This document shows positions 11,501-24,206 of a stretch of DNA of 64,000 bases, in pieces (positions within the stretch are counted from its first letter, which is position 1; the number at the start of each line of letters is the position of its first letter). Position numbers and translations under genes: made by a program. The notes under the pieces are model-generated. The model was not told the DNA's origin and did not search any database. It was given only the letters and a program-made list of their open reading frames with translations. Source of the stretch: Lithospermum erythrorhizon (taxonomy: Eukaryota; Streptophyta; Magnoliopsida; Boraginales; Boraginaceae); NCBI GenBank assembly GCA_019722365.1, contig JADFUC010002134.1, positions 62,001-126,000 on the forward strand. The letters run 5' to 3'.

Positions 11501-12673
11501 CAAGCATGCATGCATAGGATACCGGTTGCTGCATCTGAACGTGGATCTCAATGGCCCGAAATGTGGCCTGCCAGAGTGGAAAAGCCACCTTACTGGTTGT
11601 CGAGCACTCAAACTGGGGTGTATGGTAAATCAGAACCTGAAGATTTTGTTTCAGACTATGAACACTGGAAGCGTGTCGTTGAGAACTCATATCTTAAGGG
11701 TATGGACATAAACTGGTCTACGGTGAGGAATGTGATGGACATGAGAGCCATTTATGGAGGGTAAGAATAATATAATCTACTTGGTGTTATCGTGTGTGCT
11801 TGCGAACTTCCTTCATTATTTTCCATTCATGATAAGTCTCATCTTTTAATGACATCTTATTACCATGCTGTGTGTATATATGGTGTGCGACCACATGCTA
11901 AATAGTAAGGTGTTCCAGTAATCCATAAGTGCTTGGATGGAATTGCTGTCTACGTTGCTGCATTCTATAATTTTATTTTGCAAAGGAACAATACAATTGG
12001 GATCTTTATGGCTTAATTGCATATATTATGTATTAACTTGTCAAAGTCAGAACACACTGTTCTTTTATTATAATCTTTATTGATGCTGTTGCAGATTTGC
12101 TGCTGCACTGAGAGAGATGAATGTGTGGGTGATGAACATTATACCAATAGATTCTCCGGACACACTGCCGATCATATACGAACGAGGTCTATTCGGAATC
12201 TACCATGACTGGTGTGAATCATTCAATACTTATCCAAGATCTTATGATCTTCTCCATGCAGATCATATTTTCTCCAAGGTTAAAACGAAGTGAGTCCTTA
12301 GACACAATCTTTTTCTCCGGAAAAATCATTCTACTAACCGATGCCTTAGTATACATATGTTGAGATCATTCTACTAACGAAGTGAGTCCTTAGACACAAT
12401 CTTTTTCTCCGGAAAGATCATATGTTGTTGTCTTGGCCTTGCAGATGTAATTATATGGCTTTCATTGCCGAGGTTGACAGAATCTTGAGGCCAGAAGGAA
12501 ATATCATCATTCGCGACAAAGTTGAGATCATCACTGAACTGGAAAGCATGTTTAGATCGATGCACTGGGAGATTCGCATGACCTATTCCAAGGACAAAGA
12601 AGGATTGCTTTGCGCCCACAAGACAATGTGGCGCCCCAGCGAATCAGAGACCGTCACTTACGCCCTCACTTAA
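8594..12673 (+). CDS. Probable methyltransferase of the PMT (DUF248/QUA2-like) family, PMT24/25/26 type, 788 aa
   Basis: Eight exons: 8594-9556, 9646-9795, 10323-10593, 10794-10904, 11001-11175, 11488-11760, 12095-12289, 12445-12673. All have GT/AG borders and matching phases; the total of 2367 nt gives 788 residues, as expected for PMT24-26. Residues 21-39 form one membrane segment (type II, Golgi). Residues 50-250 are a Glu/Ser/Lys/Asn-rich low-complexity stem, also typical of this subgroup. The catalytic part starts near [20 protein letters not shown] (about 255) and has the SAM-binding loop [14 protein letters not shown] (384-397), then [49 protein letters not shown] and [10 protein letters not shown] near the end. 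By family knowledge it would methylate homogalacturonan in the Golgi lumen; that substrate is inferred. Intron 5 holds a SINE and intron 7 a duplicated donor site. A possible AATAAA signal lies near 12973. Confidence 0.95.
11315..11440 (+). mobile_element. SINE (tRNA-derived type, 3' portion) in PMT intron 5
   Basis: A 126-base insert is flanked by a perfect 13-base direct repeat, TTAGGTTCTTAAT, at 11302-11314 and 11441-11453, the target duplication expected of a retroposed element. The body has the wording common at the 3' end of plant SINEs: 'gggaacaacctccttg', 'ggggtaaggctgcatac', 'gcgggagcctct' and 'caaaggcattggg'. The 5' tRNA-like head is missing, so the copy is 5'-truncated. The insertion does not touch the splice sites. 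Confidence 0.85.
12285..12421 (+). repeat. Duplicated 5' splice-site segment in PMT intron 7
   Basis: The exon 7/intron 7 junction 'aacgaag|tgagtccttag' and the following ~28 bases (through 'tttttctccggaaa') occur at 12285-12323 and again at 12377-12415, differing at almost no positions. The second copy carries an identical potential GT donor 92 bases downstream of the first. Confidence 0.9.
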
Positions 12674-15460
12674 TTTATAGACAGCATGGAAAGTTGAATG
12701 GCCGGTTGGGTTCTTGAAAGCTAGCTTACCTGCCATGGATTTTAGCTTTATTGAGTATTAGTAGTGTATGATATCATAGTCAGTTAACCCTTTTAGTTCC
12801 TCAAGTAAGATTAAATCTTATCTAGTCAATTGTTGAAGGCGACAGAAACATTTTTGATGGTGTAAATTGGACAAAACTATATACAATTTGAGGATTATAA
12901 TTTGGTATTTTTTATTGATATTTTCTCTGTGATATAGTTTTGTAATTTCTTCTTTTGTAACATGATGATTAGAATAAAATGAACCCTGTAAGAAGATGCA
13001 ACCAGAATACAGCTTCATTGGAAAGGGGGTGGATATGGATAAAAAAAATTGATTTTTTCCGGTATAAAAAAGGAGTTGATTTTGATGCTACTGTTTTTTT
13101 TAAATGTTACTTCTCTTTAGCTATAACTCTAGAAATATCATTAATATCACGTATGATGAAAACAACTTTCATGTTATATAAGTTGATAATTATAAAATTA
13201 TTTCTTCTCTAATAAAAACTTCTTGTTTTATTATAATTGATAGTTTACTTTATTAATACAATTTTTTTTACATTGAAATTAAAAAAATTATTTTTTTATC
13301 TTCAAGTATATATATATTTTTAATAAGTAAGTCATTTTATTATTCAAAAGATAATTATTTATAGTTTTCGATTTTTATCTAAATTATTATTACAAGAGAC
13401 TCTCATAATATTCTTATTTCAATTGAGGTGCAGTTAAGAAATTCAAGATCTACAAAGATTTTGTTTTTCTTCACAATATAAATTAGCAGAGTGTCCCCTT
13501 CAAGGGTCTCCTAAGATGAGCCACTCATTGATTCATTGTAGACCCAATGAGAATATATGTAGATTTGCTCTTGTTTAATGGAGTAGGGAATATTGACATC
13601 TAAGTCTTCACACTTACAGAATTAGCTATAGAGTATAGACCATATTCCACTTTGATTATGCTCTTTCATTGTATGTACTCCAATTTCTATGCAGATTCAC
13701 ATACACTTCAATTCCGTATTTATTCTAAAGCTATCAGAATTTTTTCCATGTAATATAGAGAAAAAAATGTGTTATAATTTATGATTCTACAATATAATAA
13801 AATAAATCAAAATAATAGCATTAACATCTTTTATGATCTATTCTGATAGTACCTTTACATTTAGGTCGCTAAAATTTGTCTACTTGTAATATATAAGCTT
13901 TCTCCGTCTATTTAGTTGATCGAAATTTTTTTATTAAGCACTAGCGATTATTTCTTTTTTAAATCTGATATTTTACGTTGAACTTTTTAAAATTCATTAA
14001 CATTATTGGTTTTGTCTCTGCAATGTACTGTCGTTGGTTTTATAATTTTATATAAAGCGAAAATAGTAAAACTAATTATACTCTTAATAAAATACTTTTA
14101 AGCTATATGATCAAGTAAATAAGGACAGAGGGAGTATTGTTTTGTCGTTGTTGTAGGTAGTATTCCGACCGTTAAACGAGCCAAACTTTTTCGAACATTA
14201 GAATGTTCAATTTGGCATAATAATATGATTCGAAAGTTTGGTTCAACTAGATGTTACAACGAATTGGAGAAATCCAAATTTGATTTGATTCGACATTCGA
14301 AAATTCAAACTAACAAATTTAATTTTCTGATAATACAAGATTATTTTACAAGCCTATACAATTATGTAGTTCAAAAAATCGAATCAAATCTTCTGCTCGA
14401 ATTTCATCTAATAAGATTTGACTTCCACTCGAACTGTATCAAATCGAATTTTTCTAGACAAATCGAACATTCGATTTCTCTTACAAACCTAGTCGTTGTA
14501 TCAATGTTTTTTTAAAATAGATTTTTTCATGTTTGTAATTTTTGTCAGATTAGCTAAAAGCTTATTTACCAAACATAATAAAATTCCAAATTAGATATTA
14601 ATAATTCATGAAAAAGAAAGGCCTCCACCTAGACACCCTTTAACGGTTTGAAATCAAAGCCAAGAAGGCAATCATGGCGATTCTAAAGGCTATATTATCA
14701 AGATGATAACAATTTGGTTAAGATTAGTGGAAGCAAACAAAAGTGGCGACTGTAATGGAAGATAAGGAATGGGCCACAAACGGGAGGAAATAAATGGTGA
14801 AAATATGACAAGTGCATTGTCAAAATTAAATAAATATTCTGTATAGGTACAGGAGGTTGGCCTTCATCAAATCCATCACTACTTTATTTGTAGCATAATA
14901 AAAAAATCATGCATTCTTTTAGTCAAAATTCCACTTTGGAGAATCGATATTAATTCGTCTTTTTATGAAAAAGGCCAACTTAGTCGGAAAAGTAATACAT
15001 AACAATTCTTAACATCATCATATTTCTATTAAATTATTAAATGTATTAAATTTTAATAAGTGGAGTTCAGATTATATTCTTACAAATAAAAGTTTAAAAA
15101 CAGTATTGAATATTCTTAAATCAATTTTTTATTAGTATCTTTTTATTGAAAACCAATAACGCATGCATTTTTGTTACCATACAAAATACAATGAACTCGA
15201 GAAAATATATAATTATTTTTAAAAACCATTATGTTAACATAAAAAAAATTAAAAACCGTTCTTAAAAGTTAAAGATGATAGATATGTTTAATTTTAGTTA
15301 TTCCCAAACTTTTCATGCCCCAAATCATAAGAACCTTTTGGGATGCCTTTGGAAAGTCTATTATCAATGTTATCTTTGTTATATATATTGTTAAAAGTTT
15401 ATGGAGTTCCAAGACATATATATTGATTAAAGGAGGGCAAATTTTGAAGTGGGATTCTCA
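12674..15460. other. Intergenic with one MITE; no gene seen
   Basis: No supported coding sequence. The first 300 bases are probably the PMT 3' UTR. The stretch 14150-14500 is rich in TTCGAA/ATTCGA motifs in both orientations, resembling hAT-type subterminal repeats, and produces a meaningless open frame at 14225-14515. The rest is A+T-rich and unremarkable. Confidence 0.45.
13896..14137. mobile_element. MITE with CTCCCTC-type ends
   Basis: The left end 'ctttctccgtctatttagtt' and the right end, reverse-complemented 'ctccctctgtccttatttac', form imperfect inverted repeats running on into GATC. The element is about 240 bases with an A+T-rich non-coding interior. Confidence 0.65.
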
Positions 15461-15475
15461 CCGTATCGGCTGACT

Positions 15476-15524
15476 CACGTGTAACCTTTCTCGGCATTCG
15501 CAATTGCTCGGCGGGTTACGTGTC
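15476..15524 (+). promoter_or_regulatory. G-box and ABRE-like ACGT elements upstream of the SAUR gene
   Basis: A perfect palindromic CACGTG (15476-15481) and a second ACGT core, TTACGTGTC (15516-15524), lie about 335-380 bases before the SAUR start codon. These are known binding sites for bHLH/PIF and bZIP factors; whether they act here is inference. A TATA-like 'catatatatacacc' follows near 15665-15678. Confidence 0.45.
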
Positions 15525-15856
15525 ACTCTCAGCGCGGGGGCAGTTGCGATGTCGTGTTAAGAGTTATGAGGTTGGCTTTAAAAAGCCGATTGATAATAAA
15601 GAGTAAGGCGCTATATATTGATTCGGAAGGGCCATTGATTTTCAATGTAGAATGTGTGATATTAACATATATATACACCAACGAGTTAAGTCTTTCTCTC
15701 ATCATCATCTCAACTAAACTAAAACCACTCACCAATAACTTCACTCATACTCCCTCTACCAAGCTCCTCCATCTTCAATACATTTAACTTTGAATAAACA
15801 ATCAATTCCACAACTTGACTCGGCTTGTCTCGACTCGTTAACAATCTTATAGATAG

Positions 15857-16165
15857 ATGCAAGAAGAGAAGAAACATAAGATGAAGAAAGGGTGGTTGGC
15901 AATTCAAGTTGGACTAGAAGATGAAGGAGAGAAGCTAGAGAGATTTGTTATTCCAATATCATATTTACATCATCCCCTTTTACAAGAACTTCTTGATAAA
16001 GCTAGAGAGGTTTATGGATACAAAAAAAATGGCCCTCTTAGGCTTCCATGTTTGGTTGATGACTTTCTTGATCTACGTTGGCAGATCGAAAGGGAAAGGA
16101 GTACCTCTAGTAGTAGAAACAAACATCATCATCTTACTACTTCAATTTCCATTCACTCTTGTTGA
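15857..16165 (+). CDS. SAUR-like auxin-responsive protein, 102 aa
   Basis: An intronless frame of 102 residues, typical of the family. The SAUR domain runs from about residue 10 to 77: KKGWLAIQVG, then RFVIPISYLHHPLLQELLDKA, REVYGYKKNGPLRLPCLVDDF and LDLRWQIE. The 'VYGYKKNGPLRLPC' core is closest to the SAUR32-like branch, judged from memory. The C-terminal tail is Ser/His-rich and variable, as is normal. ATG at 15857 is the first in frame; a second ATG eight codons on (MKKGW) could also serve. SAURs generally promote cell expansion by inhibiting PP2C.D phosphatases at the plasma membrane; that role is inherited from the family. The promoter has a TATA-like run and ACGT elements. Confidence 0.9.
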   Translation: MQEEKKHKMKKGWLAIQVGLEDEGEKLERFVIPISYLHHPLLQELLDKAREVYGYKKNGPLRLPCLVDDFLDLRWQIERERSTSSSRNKHHHLTTSISIHSC

Positions 16166-16199
16166 ATTAAAAAAAATTAAAAAAAACAAATATATCAAT

Positions 16200-19100
16200 A
16201 TATGTTGAGTATACTTCAATTTCCTGTTTGATTTCTCTTTGCTTTATTTGTATCTTCTTTATATATTTAATGTTACATTTTTGGAGTGGCTAGGAAGCAG
16301 GAAGGGGGGGTACTATTGTTTACTGAAGCCCCTCTTTGTCCATTGGGCAGGTTGATAGCCATTGTTTTTGCATCTACATATAATTGGATTGTAATGTGCC
16401 GATACATAATAAAGATGCTTATTACCCTGTTTAATTATTACTCGTATTTTATTCCATGCAAACAGTTTTCTGTTTTTTCTATGGTAACAAGTTGTTAGGA
16501 ATTAAAACATGTTAAAAGGTAATAAAAGCGTCCCTTTAATTTCCAAAAACTCATATATACAACTTAAAATAAATATATATATAACAAACGATAATCGATC
16601 ATATACTACTTGTGTATTAATAAAGATCCTTGCGCGTGGTATATACTACTTGTGTATTAATTAGATAGAATGACCTCTTATCTTTATCAATGATCATGAT
16701 AATATAATCTTCAATCAGTATCTTAGTTCAGTTGTACTTAGTTATTGTAGGCTTCCAATAATAATGTTAGTTTTCAAGCTTTTTAGGTGTGCAACATTAT
16801 TATAAGTAAGCTTTTTGATTCATTGAATGAAAAATAACTATGATTAGAGAAACTATATCGACGCACATAGACGACATTGTTATTCGAATAGACACATACC
16901 ATATAAATAGCTTTTATTGAAATTTGTTTTGTGTTTAATAAGAAACTATATATTAATGTAAGTTATAAACAATATATTATCATGAAGCATATAGTTATTT
17001 ATAGTAATTGACTGATGTCTATATTATATTATTGAATCATGATACTTAAATCTAAATACATATTGATTTGTTTTTGTAGATCTTTCTGCTAATTCAGATG
17101 CATATTCAATGGCTCGAGAAGTTTCAGATCAGAGCGGAACTAATTTTTCCAATGGTACAATGTCGGCTCAGTTACACTATTGGTTGTTTCTTCAATCAAT
17201 TTTTTCTACAAACAATAACAAAAATTTAATTGACTTTCCACCGCACATAGAGATAAAATAAATAGGCGACGTAGAGAATTATATGTAGGTATTATTAGTT
17301 TCCTCATATATTTAAATCTTATACTTTATTTGCTTTATTGTATACAAATAATAAAACTTATAATTATTGTCATAACAGCTAACAAAGATCGTATAAATAA
17401 AAGGCGCAGAGAACTATATGCAGGTAACTCGAAATATCACATTTATTACTTAATTAAATATAAAATTTTGTTATCATATAGAAAACCAAATTGATGTCAT
17501 ACTTACATACTTTATTATTGAACAGGAAAAAAAAAGGTTATTACATACGGTTGATGGAATTGAAGATAGATTTGGAGCAGTTGTGAAAGCAGTGACACCA
17601 GATCAGATAATTTGCTAAATTTTAAAATTCTAATATCTATATATGATTTAATTTTGTGATATTCTTTATTAGTAACATGAATTTCAAATGTAAAACCGAG
17701 AATCTTTATAAGAAGAATATAACAAGCTAAGATATGTGTAAAATAAATAAATATGGCCCAAAAGTCGTAAGCCCAACGTAAACGTATTATATCACCAAGC
17801 CAGCATCTTAGTATATATTTAAATATATAGTAACATGTATTATTCTGAGAATCACAGGTGTCGATCACAAAGCTAAGCGATAATTCATTGGATGTCTTAC
17901 ATCGTAAACTCCTCGCTTATTTTGGTATTAGATGCTTGACGTCTTATGCCTCTCTTGGCAATCACCAGGCCTAACGATGAGTAGGGATGTAAATTACATC
18001 CACTTTAATGCGAACTCGTCACATGGGAACATGTACAAAAATTTTAGTGTGCTTGAAATCCCAATTAGTTAAGTAATAAGTATTAGGATCGTGGTATTTT
18101 TATGAAATCACCGCACTTACTTCTTTCAAATGAACATCAATTTGAATATTAGTCTCTCCTAATATTCAACCATACACTAATCACATTGACACATCAATAC
18201 GAAATATCACTAATGGTTTCTTTTAGTATCTAGTCCTATGTTGAAATCCCACCATCTTATATGCGTTGGTATCCTATTTTTAATAAACCTACAACATAAT
18301 ATTCCAAAGACAATAATTCAAAAACAACCAACAATATTCCTAAGACATAATAATCCAAAAATGACATAGTTTAAGCAACAATATTTCAAACACATAATAT
18401 TTCATATTTCAAAAAAACTCAATCTTTTCAATGTTTATCACACAAATTGGATTCAAAATTAAATTATTATTAGTTTTATGAATTGGCTTCAAAACTACAC
18501 TTTTTGAAACTATTTATTACTATATCTAAACTCATGTTTAATCATTGTAAATATTAAATAACATGCCTGAAACAATTAATTCTAATAACCGATACTTTAA
18601 TTCTAAAAAAATTCATTAAACATAGTATTATGAAATCAATTCAACATAGTATTATACAACCAATTCAACACAAATAGTGTAATTTTTATTAGATTACTTA
18701 AAAAACAAAATTAATTATAATGTCGAAAAAACACATGAGTTTGGATTTGTCTTCATTTCTTAAATCTCTTTAAGCTTCTTTGTTTTGAGTGCTTTTAATG
18801 GTGATTTAATTTCTCCTCAAAGTATCTTCTAATTCTCCTCAATTTGATTTTTGTTATTTCTTATAAAATTTGTGGGTTTTGGTGGCTTGTTTTGTGGGTT
18901 TGGGAAGGAAAATTTGGATTAAATCATTGATTCAGAGATATTTGTCATACAAGGAAACTAATTCTCTTGATTTGGGTGGGATTAAGAGAAATTAGGGGAA
19001 TAAGTTTTTTGGGGTGAATCGATTTGGGGGTGGGCAAAATTAGGAAAACTAATTTTAGGGGGAGTAGATATTTCAATTATTTATTTATTTAATTACAATA

Positions 19101-20580
19101 TGCATTTCAATTATACCTTTAGCGTAGTGCTTAGGGCTTAGTCCAATACATACAAATGCTTAAGACTTCTTCTGGTATTGATATTGTCACATTTATTTTT
19201 ACTTTGACTTCATTTCATATAATGTGAAAAAGGATGGTGTATGATGTGGTAATATATTTTTGGCATGCCGTTATAAAATTACCATTTGAATCTATTGTAA
19301 ATATTTGGAACATTATTCAAATAAGTTTGGAGCACTTTACGTAAGAGAAAATTGTCGAAATGGTCTTCGATAATGGCGTCAAGTTGTGTTTCACGTCCTC
19401 GATAGTGGCACACGTAGCGAGTTTAGTCCCCGTAAATGACTCAAAAATTGCACTTTACAATTTTTAATCCTACATTTTGAATTCATCTTGAGAATGAATT
19501 AAATGAGATATTAGTTTAGGATCGAAGTACAGCTTTTGTGCAACTTCTGAGGAGACTAAAGTGCAACTTTAAAATGGTAGATTTAACGGAGATGTTAATT
19601 TGGGGGACCGATGTCCTGCGACTTTTGTACGATCTGATGCAAGCATTCTGATGCGACCGATTGGGGATAAGAGTGAAACTTGATAAAACTAGGGACCATT
19701 TGTAGTCTCCCTTCTACAAAAATTTGAATTTGGTCTGATTTATCAGTAGTTCTCAACTCTAAATAGAAGAGTAAATATATCCCTCTAAAATTTTTAAAGG
19801 GATATTTAGTTTTACTATGATCTTTTTAAAGATTTCAAACACAACTCATAATTCTAGTTTTTCTCATTGTTTTATTTACTAAATGTGGTAAAGAAAAATC
19901 AAATTATGAGATTTATTTACTAAATGGTAAAAGGGGAATGATTATGGGATGGAGGACTAATAAACTTGAAATCAATCAAATTTATATGTAGGTGGCATTT
20001 CTTTGTAGACAAATGTATCTGCTGCCAAATTAGAAAAGAATGAAAAGTATTAAAATAAGTATTGAAAATGTAAATAACGATTAGTTAAGCCCCATATGTT
20101 GGTTTGGTTGATAATTTAATAATAAAATGTAGTAAAGTAATATTAAAAATACAAAATATTCATTTTATATTTAGAATAGCAAATGTATTCTAATTTTTGA
20201 GTTAGAATGACAGTAAATGTCACCGAAGGAAGTACTAAGTTACCTAGGAAATGAAAAGAAGTTCCATAATTTAATTCAACAAGTCAACCCATTCATCAAT
20301 CTATCAACGGGTCCATCTGTTAACCCAAGGCTTTGGCCCCCTCGTTTTGAAATTCGTATGTCAAGTCGTCCAACAATTCAAAATAACTATACAATGGTCT
20401 AGTTGGAAGCCTAGGCCCATCTATAATTGTGAAATAGACATATTTGGAAGATGTTTTGAAAGATTTGATTACACACTAATAATGGTAATAATGATAATGG
20501 ACGTTTAGTATTTTGAAAAATGAAAAATAAAATTTTAAAAATTCGCCGTTACTTATCGATTCAACTTATGACTTCATTCT
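16200..20580. other. Long intergenic region, no supported gene
   Basis: A+T-rich with many short open frames that show no protein features. The first ~100 bases are likely the SAUR 3' UTR. At 17100-17600 there are repeated exon-like scraps (separate entry). At 18800-19080 there is a G/T-rich block resembling transposon flank. The stretch at 19960-20200 shares 'ttggttgataatttaataa' with the MITE at 33975-34236 and is probably a relic of the same family. Confidence 0.4.
17100..17615 (+). pseudogene. Degenerate exon-like scraps with repeated RRRREL-Y motif
   Basis: Two short segments translate to INRRRRELYV (about 17252-17286) and NKDRINKRRRELYA (about 17382-17423). Each is followed directly by a GT that could be a donor, and each is preceded by an intron-like stretch. 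A further open stretch at 17526-17605 follows an AG. Arg/Glu repeats of this kind occur in the N-terminal parts of plant Helitron proteins, but no helicase or Rep motif is visible, so the assignment is a guess. They could also be exons of an unrecognised host gene. Confidence 0.25.
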
Positions 20581-20586
20581 TATTAT

Positions 20587-20757
20587 AGTAAAAACTCTAT
20601 AAATTATGATGGTTGGAGCAGATGAAATTTATTAATTTATAGAGTTATTAATTTATTGAGTGTTAATTTAAAGATATTATTAATGTCGGGATCGAAAAAA
20701 ATTATTATTTTAGCGAGTATTAATTTATTGATTATTAAGTTAAAGAGTTTTTACAGT
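20587..20757. mobile_element. Small inverted-repeat element (MITE-like)
   Basis: The ends 'agtaaaaactctataaatta' and, from the right, 'actgtaaaaactctttaact' form inverted repeats over about 20 bases. The interior has several 'ttattaatttat' runs. It is about 170 bases and non-coding. Elements with this AAAACTCTATAAATTA end are common in eudicot genomes to my knowledge. Confidence 0.65.
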
Positions 20758-20759
20758 AG

Positions 20760-23230
20760 TTGATGTGCGACTTTTAGTACATTCTTTCAAGCAAGAGTCT
20801 GTTCAGACCGAACTCATCCCCCAAAATGAAATAAATATAAGTAGAGTAGCTCATTAAGGAACCTTGTTTATGTTTTGATACATCCTGAATTTTGAATTAA
20901 AGGCTCGATAACGTTCGTTTCGAAAGCTCAATTTTGTGATTCAAGTCGAGTCTCTAACCTTAAGTTTAAGCTCGACGATTTCGAGAGAGGACTGACTCGA
21001 CATGCAAACCAACCTCAAAAACAAAACGTAACAATGGATGGTTTCTTCACCGAAGCATTGGTGACCTCTTCTACTTGCTAAAAATAGAAGTCCCAAAAAC
21101 GTTGTGTTGGAAGGTGTTTCTGAAAGAAAATATTTCATGCACTTAAGGTATCTAAACATAAAATGATGTTGTAATAAAATTATAATTAAATGTAGTTCTT
21201 ATTTTTCAATATTGAACTAGTTGGCTATTTGTTGCCGGAAATAATAGGGTTAGATTCTGCTTTTAATGTTATTGAATAGTTACAAAAGATTGGGCTTAAA
21301 TGTTATAGTATAATTTAACAAAGTTGGAGGATTCACGATTTATTAATGATTAAAAAATCTGAGTGCTATTATTTATATATATTTTTCTTCTTTTGGTATA
21401 TTTTAGGTTAATAAATGCAGTTTTCTCTCGAAAAAATTGATAATATCGATTATATAAGCTAATTTTTAACGTTTATAATATACTCTTTCCATTTAGATTA
21501 AGGGGTCTTTGATTGTCGGTGTATTTGAGGGGGGTGTTTGAATTGAATGCGTGTTCTAATGGAGTGCCAGGGAGGAGGCAGATTATATTTTTTATTTATA
21601 ATTATTTTATAAGTTAATATAGGTAATGACACGATCTTTAGCAGTAATTTAAAGTCGAATATATTAGCCGTTGGAGCCAGGTGAAGTCGGACCCTATTTT
21701 ATTTTATATTTTGATTTTCTTTTTTAAAATTTGTTCGCTTTAGCTACATCTGATCGTAGAAATGAAATTTCAGTATAAAGTGATTTAAACTATTAGATAG
21801 TAAAAGCAAATGACTAGTAGACTCAGAATAAATTTCTAAATTTAGATCGAGTTTCACCGTCGCGTTTGATCCTCTATTCTAGTAGTGAATTAAATCGTAG
21901 AATAATTTTAGTCTTATTTTTTAATTTTTTTTAATTGTTACATCTTAAAATAATACGTTTTTAATGTTATTATGCAGATTTTATATTGAAATTAGGTATC
22001 TATGGAAATTAATAAACATTTGGACATACATACAATAACGACAGCACACTCGTCAAGTTGATATTTGGAGTTTTATTTCTCAAATTCTGGACATACAATG
22101 ACAGCACAAGTTGATATGTACCAAGTCCCAAAATCAATAACAGAAACAGTACATTACTCTTATAACATTAAATTATTCTTAGTGAAAATTAAATATTGAC
22201 AAGTTGCATGCATGATCACATCATCTTACGATCATTCATTATTATTGCATTTGAACATAGTTTGTCTGGATTATGGTAACATATTATGTGCCAAGGACAA
22301 AATTTCCGTTCTTAATGAAAATTATTCGATTATGGTTTTTTTTATCATTCGAAGACGCCATTTAAAATGGTACAAAATGAAGCATGCATGTGAATATTAT
22401 TGTAAGACCATTCAATTCTGAAACTGTTTACTGTTGGGTTTTAAGTGATTTACAATACTCACCTACTCGCTTTGTTTTTCAAATTGTAAGGCATTCTAAA
22501 GAATTTCATGAATACTCTGAATTCTGAAAGGAGCAATAAGCTCAAATCATCCTTTCTTGATTAGTTGATCATGATAAGCAAATGTTAATTTAATAGGAAT
22601 GAAGAATGCTTTAATTGATTATTTGATTGTAATGCTGATTATTAGAAAAAGGGGCATATAATGAAAAATTATCACTGAATTTTTATATAAAATAATGTAT
22701 GCATAAAATATCATAATAATTTAATGACATATTTTGAAATGGATTGGTATAACAAAATTACTTTTTGTAGTATATGCATGTGATGACCATACATCTAAGA
22801 TTATCTAAGTATACTAATTCATCATTTTTTTAATTTATCTTTGGACGTATTCTCAAATTGGGTTCAATAATTAGAGAACCTACAAAAATTTTGTGCCACA
22901 AATTTATTCGAAGTGTATATATGTTTATGCAGCGTATAAATTACCGTGAGACCACGAGACGCATGCAGAGCAGCTAAATCAAATGCCAAGACGGATAATA
23001 ATAGGACCATTGTTCAAGTACCAATGCGATTTTTCAAGGAATATAATGGTTATGAAGTTATTTGATTTAACGTAATATATCAAGTAAGATAGTAACAAAA
23101 ATTCTACATAAAAATTCCAAATAAAGTCACCAAATATATGAAAATTAATAATCGTATCAAAATAATAAACTCAAACAAACCATAAAAATGTTGTGAATAT
23201 TGCTTCTAAATAAAATGTTGGACAATATGT
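20760..23230. other. Intergenic, no gene seen
   Basis: A+T-rich sequence with no supported coding region or structural RNA. Short open frames at 20941-21159 and 22212-22421 show no signal, domain or codon pattern that would support them. Confidence 0.4.
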
Positions 23231-23240
23231 GGACACAACA

Positions 23241-23288
23241 AATATATATATATATATATATATACCATATATATATATATATATATAC
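23241..23288. repeat. (AT)n microsatellite
   Basis: Two runs of alternating A and T, about 25 and 23 bases, are separated by 'acc'. It is likely length-polymorphic. Confidence 0.95.
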
Positions 23289-23884
23289 CTTATAAAAGTG
23301 TGAATGTGAAATGGTGTTTCTTCCATTTTTTGTAATGCCTAAATTACCCCTTCCAAATTAAGCTAATTACAAAGAATGTAATGATTATCAAACTTTAATT
23401 ATATTTAAATAAATACTTAAATTTATGTATTTTTTCACTTCAAGACATGTTATAATAGCTCTTTGTAATGATTATCAAACTTCAATTATATTAATAGCAA
23501 AGATTATAAAAATATTAATACCAAATATTATAAAATCATTATCAAATTTATTTAGCATATACTTTAAAATTATATGTGGAATGATCAACAGTCATGTTTT
23601 AGTCTCCCAAAATCAAAGTGACTTCTAATATGAATGTAATAAGAAAGTATTAATATTTATTTTAATTCAATGTAATAAGAAATTATTAATTTTATAATTT
23701 ATTTTAATTCTTTATCATTGGATAATTGTTAATACAAGGCTCGTGTATGAGTCATGTCCAAGAATAATACTCAACTTGTAGACTACGTTTGTATGTGAGA
23801 TAAAATTATATATTATAAATAAATATTATTATTAAATAATACAAAAATATTGAGAACTTTATTATTGAAATAAAATAATGGTGT

Positions 23885-24206
23885 TGATCTTAAAAGAAAT
23901 AAACACACCAAGATAATAAAAATAAATTAAAGTATATTTTTAGACAATTTATAGTGATTGGGAGATTCTGAAATACTCTTGATATTACATAGTAATTGAT
24001 CTTAAAAAATAAAATAAGTAAACAAATTAATGTACTTTAAATCACGATAATAAACACATTAAAATTATATTTTAAGACAATTTATAATGATTGGAATTCT
24101 GATACTCTTAGTATCTCATAGTAATTGATCTTAAAATAATATAACTAAACAAATCTATGCATTTCATATCAAGATAATAAAATACATTAAAATTATAGTT
24201 CAAAGA
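23885..24206. repeat. Tandem repeat, ~120-130 bp unit, about 2.6 copies
   Basis: Copies begin at 'gatcttaaaa' (23885, 23998, 24127). Each carries 'agataataaa', 'attaaa(a/g)tata', 'agacaatttata(g/a)tgattgg' and 'catagtaatt'. The third copy is cut short. Confidence 0.85.
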
